Positions 1-7,200 of a stretch of 8,903 nucleotides of DNA are shown here, in pieces (position 1 is the stretch's first letter; each line of letters opens with the position of its first letter). The position numbers and the translations under genes were made by a program. The stretch spans positions 1-8,903 of the forward strand of contig JALRFZ010000058.1 of NCBI GenBank assembly GCA_023253615.1. The letters are read 5' to 3'. The notes beneath the pieces were generated by a model. It saw only the letters and a program-made list of their open reading frames with translations. It was not told the DNA's origin and ran no database searches. Source of the stretch: Verrucomicrobiales bacterium (lineage in GTDB: Bacteria > Verrucomicrobiota > Verrucomicrobiia > Verrucomicrobiales > DEV007).

Positions 1-117
1 GACGGTAACCTGTCCCCGTGAATTCTGGTGACCTGTCCCCGTGAATTGGCGGCGATTGCCGCGCGCCATCACATGGTAAAACGCGCCTTCGTATTCGATG
101 CGGACCTGCCGGGGCAT
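1..117 (-). pseudogene. N-terminal fragment of a REP-associated tyrosine transposase (RAYT, Y1_Tnp / IS200-like family)
   Basis: Read leftwards from an ATG at 117-115, the frame begins MPRQVRIEYEG and continues FYHVMARGNRR. I recognise this as the conserved start of RAYT-type transposases, single-domain HUH/Tyr nucleases that act on palindromic REP sequences. The match covers only the first 23 codons (117 to 49). The family would normally continue with an acidic 'E-x-IF-x-D-D-x-D-R' stretch and later a His-hydrophobic-His motif and the catalytic Tyr. Instead the frame enters a 23-bp tandem repeat and reads QFTGTGHQNSRGQVTV to the window edge, so the coding sequence is broken here. Catalytic residues are not visible. 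No Shine-Dalgarno sequence precedes the ATG. Whether the rest of the gene resumes beyond position 1 cannot be seen. The N-terminal identity is fairly sure. The pseudogene status depends on what lies outside the window. Confidence 0.75.
4..49. repeat. 23-bp tandem direct repeat, two copies (GGGGACAGG type)
   Basis: Two adjacent 23-bp units occupy 4-26 and 27-49. Both contain ACCTGTCCCCGTGAATT. They differ at one internal base (GGTAACC versus GGTGACC) and at the last two bases. On the minus strand the core reads AATTCACGGGGACAGGT. The right edge coincides with the point where the transposase homology stops (position 49), so the repeat looks inserted into or expanded within that gene. The array may continue to the left of the window. 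The core resembles the GGGGTCAGG core of the repeat at 154-226, suggesting a related origin. Confidence 0.85.
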
Positions 118-133
118 AGCCAACGGTCGCTCG

Positions 134-147
134 CAAGCGGACGCTTG
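134..147. repeat. Short perfect inverted repeat upstream of the transposase start
   Basis: CAAGCG (134-139) and CGCTTG (142-147) form a perfect 6-bp inverted repeat with a 2-bp centre, 17 bp upstream of the ATG of the transposase fragment. An overlapping alternative pairing exists with GTCGCT at 126-131. RAYT genes are typically flanked by small imperfect palindromes that the enzyme recognises, and this could be such a site. With stems this short, chance is also possible. Confidence 0.4.
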
Positions 148-153
148 TCAAAT

Positions 154-226
154 TGAGGATTGGTTCCCTGACCCCTTTTCTGAGGATTGGTTCCCTGACC
201 CCTTTTCTGCACTGACCCCTTTTCTG
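154..226. repeat. 27-bp tandem direct repeat, two exact copies plus a partial third (GGGGTCAGG type)
   Basis: Positions 154-180 and 181-207 are identical 27-bp units containing GGTTCCCTGACCCCTTTTC. A shortened third copy, CTGACCCCTTTTCTG, lies at 212-226. On the minus strand the core is GAAAAGGGGTCAGG, about 40 bp upstream of the transposase start. Because 27 is a multiple of three, the units stay in phase and create spurious peptides such as DWFPDPFS repeated in tandem. These are not evidence of a gene. The copies are directly adjacent with no spacers, which excludes a CRISPR array. Confidence 0.9.
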
Positions 227-227
227 C

Positions 228-492
228 AATCGCCGAAGGCGCTAGCGTGGCGCCACACGCCACAACCACGCCGCAGCGAACGAGCCCGCCCTGGAGCGCA
301 GTGGAGGAGGAACGACGGAACGAAGCGCAAGGGTCTGCGGCCGCGTCCGGCATGAGGAGGCACGACGAAAGCGACGATAGGAGCGGTGACGGCGGGAGCG
401 GCCGACGGGCGGCTCCAACACGGCGAAGGGAGCGGCTGGAGGCCTGCACGATGTGGCGAGGAACGAGCCGCTGAGGAAGGCCGGAAGACTAG
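228..492. other. Non-coding, purine-skewed GC-rich stretch
   Basis: I see no gene in this stretch. Open frames exist on both strands, but they lack ribosome-binding sites, have low-complexity Arg/Ala/Ser/Pro-rich translations and overlap each other, as expected of GC-rich non-coding DNA. The plus strand is strikingly rich in G and A from about 290 to 490, with recurring short motifs such as GGAACGACGGAACGAAG (about 309-325), GCACGACGAAAGCGACGA (about 360-377) and several GGAGCGG. A 10-bp palindrome, GTGGCGCCAC, sits at 247-256 and GCGGCCGC at about 338-345. This may be decayed mobile-element or intergenic repeat DNA. A structured RNA cannot be excluded by eye. Confidence 0.5.
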
Positions 493-619
493 CGACCGCC
501 CCCCGAACCACCAGCGCGCGAGCGGAGGCGCGCCCCGTGCGAGGTGCCCTTTCCATTTGATCCCCCGACTTGTCGGGGCACTCGGCACCTCACCAGCACG
601 GGGCGTGCCGCAGCGGTCG
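493..619. repeat. Large nested inverted repeat (REP/MITE-like or terminator-like structure)
   Basis: Four concentric stems can be read. The outermost is CGACCGC (493-499) with GCGGTCG (613-619). Next, GGCGCGCCCCGTGC (527-540) pairs with GCACGGGGCGTGCC (596-609), 14 bp with one G-T wobble. Next, GAGGTGCC (541-548) pairs perfectly with GGCACCTC (584-591), separated from the previous stem by only a 4-nt bulge (592-595). Innermost is the hairpin CCCCGAC (563-569) with GTCGGGG (572-578). It lies 47 bp beyond the stop codon of the immunity-type gene and could end that transcript, but neither strand carries the T-run of an ordinary intrinsic terminator. Given the RAYT remnant nearby, a REP-derived or miniature inverted-repeat element is an equally good explanation. 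Confidence 0.75.
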
Positions 620-666
620 ATTGCTCTTGCGCCCGGGTGGCCGTTGACTCGGCGACAGCGTGCGAG

Positions 667-972
667 TTACGGAACCCCAAAAACATCCTCCATCGCGTTC
701 TGAACCTCGGTCAAAAACCTGTCGTATTCAGCCTTCCGTCCACACACCTCTTGAACCCGTTCTCTTTGCCATTCCAAGAAGCTTGGAAGATACCAAACGA
801 GAGACAGCATGCGTTTAGGAACGAGTGCTTCGTCATCAATGTTTATCGCCTTAATTAGCGCCAAAAACTCTTCGCCTTCATGCCTTTCAAATACGCCACG
901 CCTCACATGATCCAAGAAGCCATCACAATCCCATTCCCGCTCCAAGGCGGCTAATGTTTCATCGAGCGTCAT
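667..972 (-). CDS. Small acidic protein, probable immunity protein for the RHS toxin
   Basis: A 101-residue protein starting MTLDETLAALEREWDCDGFL and ending VQNAMEDVFGVP. It is acidic, predicted mostly helical, with no signal peptide and no membrane segment, so it should be cytoplasmic. Notable stretches are FLDHVRRGVFERHEGEEF and the aromatic-rich LVWYLPSFLEWQRERV (about residues 58-73). I cannot assign it to a named family. Its role is inferred from position: it lies directly downstream of the toxin domain on the same strand, and its ATG overlaps the toxin stop codon as ATGA, the tightest form of translational coupling. Immunity proteins of polymorphic toxins are typically small, cytosolic and encoded immediately 3' of the toxin tip, and would bind the toxin domain to block it. 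G+C is about 49% (my hand count over 661-960), below the RHS shell. No strong Shine-Dalgarno is present, only purine-rich AGAAAGAA upstream of the ATG. Confidence 0.8.
   Translation of the reverse strand: MTLDETLAALEREWDCDGFLDHVRRGVFERHEGEEFLALIKAINIDDEALVPKRMLSLVWYLPSFLEWQRERVQEVCGRKAEYDRFLTEVQNAMEDVFGVP
969..972 (-). promoter_or_regulatory. ATGA stop-start overlap coupling toxin and immunity translation
   Basis: The RHS frame ends ...GAAAGAATCAAATGA. The last four bases serve both as the start codon (ATG, 972-970) of the downstream gene and as the toxin stop codon (TGA, 971-969). The preceding AGAAAGAA is only a weak ribosome-binding site, so the downstream gene is probably translated mainly by ribosomes that have just finished the toxin. 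This would keep immunity and toxin synthesis linked. Confidence 0.8.
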
Positions 973-1298
973 TTGATTCTTTCTACAGCTTCTGCGGGAA
1001 CACGATCTTGGATCAGAACTTCTTGATCTCGTTTCGCCCAGTTGGACATTCGGCCTCCATTTTCAAAACCACCTGACACATCGGATACGTTGGTGTCGAC
1101 CTTGTTTAGATCTATCCTCACCGCACCGTGTTCGCCGTATTTCTCCACAGCTGTTGCCTGGTCTTTGGTCGTTGATATCCATTGACTCTCTCTCTTGCCT
1201 GCAACATGACTAATCTCACTGTTGCCCGCTCCAGGCTGCCGTGCGCTCAGCCCTTTGGTTGGATCTTCCCCTTCTGCCAAGCCTCGATAGACGTAGTT
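969..1298 (-). other. C-terminal toxin domain: ADP-ribosyltransferase-like (R-S-E pattern)
   Basis: The last 109 residues begin NYVYRGL, continue through SHVAGKRESQWISTTKDQAT and RIDLNKV, and end KRDQEVLIQDRVPAEAVERIK. Arg2540 in YRG, Ser2577-Thr2578 in WISTT followed by a helix with KDQATAVEKYG, and Glu2628 in QEVLI match the order and context of the three motifs of arginine-type ADP-ribosyltransferases (Arg; Ser-Thr-Ser/Thr; Glu), which transfer ADP-ribose from NAD+ to a target. Asp2626 stands two residues before the Glu, where many members have Glu or Gln. The pattern also resembles the DUF7587-type domain I recall in other RHS tips. The target molecule cannot be told from sequence. An alternative is an ART fold that has lost or changed its chemistry. 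Confidence 0.65.
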
Positions 1299-4200
1299 GC
1301 TTTCAGTCTGAACTTGGGCGTCGGTCTCGGCCTTTTGAGTTCTAGATGACTTAGTCGGGGAAGCATCGCCACCAGCCGGAACCTTCTGCGGAGTTCCGGC
1401 TGGACTTGGCACCGCCTCGCTAGCGGCATTGGCTGTCTGCCGCGCGTCGTTGACCTTATCGCCGCCCCTGACGGCATCGATCACGGTGTCGCCATGTTTG
1501 ACGCCCTGCTTGACTCCTTGGCGGACAAGTCCGGTTCCACCGGGAACACCGGGAACGACCGCAAGCACGGTGTCCAGCGCCGCAAATCCGACGTCGCCCC
1601 ACGCCTCGCCGTAGTTGCCGCTGCGGAAGTTGCTGACTGCGCTCGTGACACCCGCGCCGATGGAGGCAACTTCGACAACCAAGTCGAGATAGAGGCCGTG
1701 GGGGTCATACGCACTCCAAGGATTCTGCCTGACGTAAGCATACAAATTCGGCCCATCCACAAACCCCGCAGGGTCCCTCGAGAGCCACACGCCCGTCTCC
1801 AGATCCCGATACCGGAAGTGCTCCCACAACAAGCCTGTGGGATCCTCCTCCTTCGTGTTCGCCCGCTGCCGGTCCGCGTTGCTCCCCGTCTCCACCGGTC
1901 GCGTGCCAAACGCCTCGTAGCTGGCCGTCCAGGTCAGCGCCCCGCTCGCGTCGCTTTGGGCCACGACATCGCCCCGGCCGTTGCCGAGATTGTATTTCGG
2001 TGCGCCATTCCTGAGGCTGTGCAGCAGTCCGCCGATGCCGCCGCCCATGTCGGGGCCCCGTCGGTATTCGACGGTGGGATCTTCGGGATCGGCCACCGTC
2101 CCCTGCAAGCCGGTCACGGGATATTCCGCGAGGGAAAGCCCACCCGACCAACTCACCGCGGTGGCTCCACCGGGCTCGCTCCGCGCGATCCGCCTCGTGC
2201 GGTAATCATAGGCGTAGGTATGCTGCCCTCCCTGCGGGTCGGTCACTCCGACGAGGCGGTTCTGGAAGTCCCACTCGTAGCCCGTCGTCTTCTGATCCCC
2301 GCCCGCGAGGGTGAGGGTCTGGGTGTCGCGGTTGCCGCGTTCGTCGAAGCCGAGCACGGCGCTTCGCAGGGTCGCGCCCGCGCCGTCGCTCTCCGTCCAG
2401 CTCTCCAGCTGGTTTGCCGGATTGTAATCGTATGCGGTGGAGGTCGTCACCACGCCATTCTCCGAGACGATCTTGAACTCGCGGTTGGCGGCATCGTCGT
2501 AGAGGTATTCGGTGAAGCGCACTGGCTCGCCGGGGGCGGCGATGGTCTCGGTATGGAGCCAGCCCGAGTCGTGGTAGGTCATCGTCGTCGTCCTCGTTCC
2601 GGCCGCCCGTGCGGCGGTGGCCGGCCAGGTTTCGCTCTGGGTGAGGACGTTGCCGGAGGCATCGTGGGTCCAGGCAAAGGCGGCGAGGACGACGGCGGCG
2701 GTCGTTTTGAGGAAGCGCCCCGTGAGGCGGCCGGCGTTGTCGTAGTGGTTCACCTGGGTCTGGCCGTTGGGCAAGGTGAGGGCGCGGGCTCGACCGGTCT
2801 TGTCGTAGTGCCAGGTGGTGGTGCGATTGGCGTTGTCGGTGAGCGTTTCGATGAGACCGAGATCGTTGTAGGTGCGCGTCACGAGGGTGCCCGAGCTGTA
2901 TTCTGTCGTCAAGAGGTTCCCGGCGCGGTCGTAGGTGTGCTCGTTGACGAGACCTCTCGAGGTTTCCTTGTCGATGCGGTCGAGCTCGTCGTATTTGTAG
3001 GAGACGTTCGCCGTGGGATTGTCGGCTTCGGTGACGTCGGTGAGGCGTCCGACATGGTCGTAGTAGTAGGTGCGCAGTCCCGGCCCCGGGGGATCGACCG
3101 TCTTGAGGCGGTCTTCGGGATCGTAGGTGTAGATCGTGGTATGGGCGGCCGCCGTGCCCGCGGCATCGGTGCGGGAGCGCAGGTTCCTCGCGTCGTAGGT
3201 GTTCACGATCCGGTCGCCGCCGGGAAAGGTCTGCGTGAGGACGCGATTTCCGTGATCGTAGGTGAAGACGGTCTCGTTCCCCTCGCCATCTTTGACAAGG
3301 GTGCGATTGCCGGCGGCGTCGTAATCGAACCCGGTGGTGGCGGTGTCACCGTTCATCGTCGGCGCGATGGTGAAGCGGAGACGGCCGAGTTCGTCATAGC
3401 GGTTTTCGGTGAGGAAACCGCGGGCATCCCTGACAAAGGTGGGGAGACCGCCGTGGTCGTACCAGGTGCGGACTTCGTGGCCGAGGGGATCGACGTGCCG
3501 ATAGGCACGGCCCGCCTCGTCGTAGTAGGTCGAGGTGACCGCACCGCGGGGATCGGTGACAGAGGTGACACGCCCCGCCCCATCGTAGTCCGTGTTCGTG
3601 CGGGGGCGCACCACCTGGCCGGAGTCATGGTCGTGGACCGGCGGGGCAATGACCTGGATCGGACGGTTCCTCGTGTCGTAGACGGTTTTGGTGACCATGC
3701 CGCGCGCGTCGGTAACTTCCACGGGATTGCCTGCGGCGTCGTAATCGGTGCGGACGACAGCCCGCCTCCCGTCCACGAGGATCGGCGAGCGAACGACCCG
3801 GGCGAATCCGGCCGCGTCGTATTCCGTGATCGTTTCACGCAGGAGGGGATCGACGGTTTTCCATACCGCACCGCTTGCGGTGTAGTAGGTGCGGTAGGTC
3901 CGCGCCGATTCGGGAACGTTGCCGGGACCGGGGCGGATCTCCGTCACGACATTGCCGAACGCGTCGTAGTTGCGGGTGGTGGTCCTCACGGTCTCCTGGC
4001 CGTCGTAGGTGAATCGAAAGATGGCCTTCTCCGCGTAGGCGGAGCCTTCATCATAAAGGTAGGTGGTCTTCCCGCGGTGGCTCTCGGTTACGGAGACCGG
4101 ACGGTAAAGATCATCGTAGACGGTCTCGGTGGTTTCGCCGCGAGGTCCCGTGACGAGCGTGGGTTTCCCGGTGTCGGCCGTGAAGATCGATCCTCCGGAA

Positions 4201-7200
4201 TTCTCCCGGTAGAGGAAGGTGGTGGACTGTTCGAGGGCGGTGCTTTTCGCGAGGGTGACTTTTGTCAGACGTCCGAGCGTGTCATAATCATGGTCCGTCA
4301 CCGTCCCTCGTGGATCGGTGACGAGGTCGGGGAGTCCCATCCCGGTGTAGGTCGTGGTGGTCACGAGATCGGGATCGGCGTCGGGAGCGATCTGTCCGTC
4401 CGGTCCGGGGCGGGAGGCCATCTCGATGCGGGTCTCGCGCCGCCGGCCGAGACCATCGTAAAGGTATGACGTGACGGTCCCGGCCTCGTCGGTGGAGGAT
4501 TCGACTTTGCCATCCGGGAAATAGGTCGTCTCCCGGGTGGTGAAATCCGGGTGGGTGACGCGATACAGCCGACCGGAAACATGGTATTGGAAGAGCGTCC
4601 GGTTTCCGCGCGGGTCCACCGACCCGCGAAGGCGGCCGTCGAGATCGTGGATGGATTGCCGCTCGATCAGGGAGCTGCCGCCGTGGACGGTCGTTCTGGC
4701 CACCCGGCCACGAGCGTCGGGTTCAAAGGTGGTTTTCCGCGGCGGCGCGCCTTGGCCACTGACGAGTTCTTCGATCGCGAAGCCCTTGAACTTCGTGTGG
4801 TATTTCCAGTCCGTGACCTTCACGGGAGTGGGACCATTGGGTGGGAAGACACTTTCTTTCATCCTCAACCCGGTTTGGGGCGCGATCTGCCAGGTCGTGC
4901 GGACGCCCCGTTCGTCGATGATCTCGCGGAGCACGCGGGTGTTCGCATCGTAGGCAAAGTGCCTGGTGTATCCCAGGGCGTCGGTCTCGGTGACGGGATC
5001 GTCAAAACCATCTTCCGCATAGCCGAATTCCGTGGTGTGGCCGTGGATGTCCCGTGCCTTGGACAGAGCCATGCCGTGGGCCGGGGAAAAGGTGTATTCT
5101 TCGTAGACTTGGCCGGAGAGATGACCGTCGGCCACTCCCTGCGGGATGTAGGGTTTGGTAATTTTCAGCTTTGTGAAGCTCACGGTGAAATGTCTGCGCA
5201 AGGCGGTGTCCGGAACGGGTGACGGATCCTGTTGGGTCGGGTAAAAGATGTCAGGAACGGAAAAGTCGTAGGAGTAGGTGCCCCCGGGCCCGGTCACATC
5301 GGTCCAGGCCGACGCGGAGATGACGGAAGTCCCGTTGATCAGGATATCCCGCTCTCCTGACAAAACGCTGGATTGAGGCGGAGCACCCGGTGAAACAGGT
5401 GGATGATGGACGGCAACAAGGGGGCGGGGTTGGCCTGTCTGGATGAAGGTGCCATCCTGCGTCCGGTAGGTGAAATCGTGGTTGAACTCGCGGGAGAAAG
5501 ACCATGTCGTGCCACCGGGCGCGGTAATGGATCGCAGGGCGAAGTGAAAAATGACTGGTTCGGGTGGAGAGATCGAGGCATTCGCCGGGGGCGGAAACTC
5601 CTGAGCTTCGTCGAAGCCGTAAACCGTTGGGGGCGATCCCGGGCGATGAACTTCGGAGAGTGTGAGCAGGGGTTTGTTACTGGTGCGCTGCGGGTAAAGC
5701 GCATCGACATCCTCGTAGTAATAGCTGGTCGTGGCGCCGCCAGGACTCCGCACCCGGGAGACACGGCCATTCGCGAGTTCGATCGTGATCCGATGGCCCG
5801 GGCGTTCGGGATCGCGGATCACATTCGGCACGAGAGACTGGCCGACGGCATTGTAGTCGTAGAGAAGCTTGTTTCCGTAGCGGTCGGTCACCGAAGCGAT
5901 CCGGAAATAGCGGTGGGAACTGAGCGACCCGCTCTGTTGCGCCCGATTGGAGGGAAACACCTGTTCAATGGAGGCGTCTTCGTAGCGGACGGTGGTGCCG
6001 AACTTTTTCACCAGTTCGAATCCCACGACCTTTCCGTCGGCGCCGATGAGGGACCGGAGCGTGTTGAACTGGGATTTCGCATCAATCCGCTCCTCGCGGG
6101 TGTGGACCCACCGGCTCGTCCAGACGAAGACCTGGGAAGCGCCTTGTTCATCCGTCACCTCGGCGCGGACGCCATCGACAAGCTTCACCGCACCGCACAA
6201 GTTAGACGTCCAGCCGAGTCCGAAGGGGCGGTCGGGCCGCTCATGGGGAAGGAGTCCGGAGCGTTCGTTCCAGGCTTCCTGCACCGCGTCGCGCCGTACT
6301 TGCAGAGGGAGGAGGGAACTCGGTGTCTCGACGTAGATATCGCTGGTGGAGTGGCGGAGGTCGCGCGTGAGCGCGTCGATGTAGGTTTCCTCGGGGGCGA
6401 CACCCGCCTCATCCTGGACCTGCGGCTTCTCATCCGAGAGAGGCAGGCCGTTCAAACCGATTTTCCGGTAACGGGGGCCGGCGGCGTCGCTTGCGGAGAC
6501 GTGGAATGCGGACGCCGGTCCGCCGCCGTCCGGGTTGACGATGGAGTAGGTCCGGCTCTCACCCAAGGGCGCGTCATACCACTGGCTTGTCACGCTCGCC
6601 GCCCCTTTTGAGATCTCGAAAGTGCTTCCGTCGTTCACGTGAAAGGTCGTGTCTTCCGGCGCTCCCGACTGATAGAGGACGACAAAACGACCGCGTGAAC
6701 GGGATTGAGAGTTCCCGGGGGTGAAGTCGGAAAGGACATCCCTCGTGTAGTCGCCACCATTTGGCCCTACATAGATATAACTACCATCGACGTATTCGTA
6801 ATCGCCCATGCCGGGACCGACTTCGCGATACTCGTCATAAAACGTTATCATGCCTTCGGAGGCAGGTGTGTCGTGAACCGTGAAGGAACTCCCCTCCATG
6901 GTCGCCGCGGGCTGGGGCGCGTGGTTGATCTCCGACTCGATGGTATGATAGAATAGCGGCCCGTCGCCGTTTCCCCCTGAAACGTTTGAAGAAAGGGAAA
7001 AGGAGAAATTGATCCCGGTGCCGAATGGCAAAGGGGTTTGGCTCTGGAATTGGGTCGGTAAAACCGCCCCCTTGCCAACGTAGTCACTCAATCGCAGCGG
7101 CTGTGGTCCGGTGACGTCGCCAGAGCCCGGCATCGCGATGAAAGTGCTCGTCGCCGTCATGTCCGCGAACCGTGCCGTTGCGGATATCGTCGCCGGCCCC

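Noticed and set aside
154..226. CRISPR array
   Set aside because: The 27-bp copies are directly adjacent with no spacers, there are only two full copies, and no cas gene is visible.
98..355. Small plus-strand gene encoding repeated DWFPDPFS peptides
   Set aside because: The peptide repetition simply reflects the 27-bp DNA repeat. There is no ribosome-binding site, and the rest of the frame is low-complexity.
549..578. Ordinary intrinsic terminator at the CCCCGAC/GTCGGGG hairpin
   Set aside because: The stem is suitable, but no run of T follows on either strand (minus strand continues GATCAAATGG), so it is described only as part of the nested inverted repeat.
148..588. Overlapping minus-strand frames between the transposase fragment and the palindrome
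   Set aside because: Arg/Ala/Ser/Pro-rich translations with no domain, mutually overlapping, typical of GC-rich non-coding DNA.
544..858. Plus-strand frame opposite the immunity gene
   Set aside because: The minus-strand frame has start-stop coupling with the toxin and a protein-like composition. The plus frame runs through the palindrome and lacks support.
969..1298. Nuclease-type toxin (HNH, GHH, restriction-like)
   Set aside because: No paired His/Asn/Asp metal-binding motif is present. The only His residues are isolated, whereas the YRG...STT...EVLI order fits an ART fold.
1494..4469. A 991-codon open frame on the plus strand opposite the YD-repeat region
   Set aside because: It is antisense to a clear RHS coding sequence. 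Its translation is Gly/Val/Arg-rich without recognisable domains, and long antisense frames are expected in GC-rich repetitive coding DNA.
5403..6611. A 402-codon plus-strand open frame opposite the RHS entry segment
   Set aside because: It lies antisense to the RHS frame, has a biased composition and shows no family motif.
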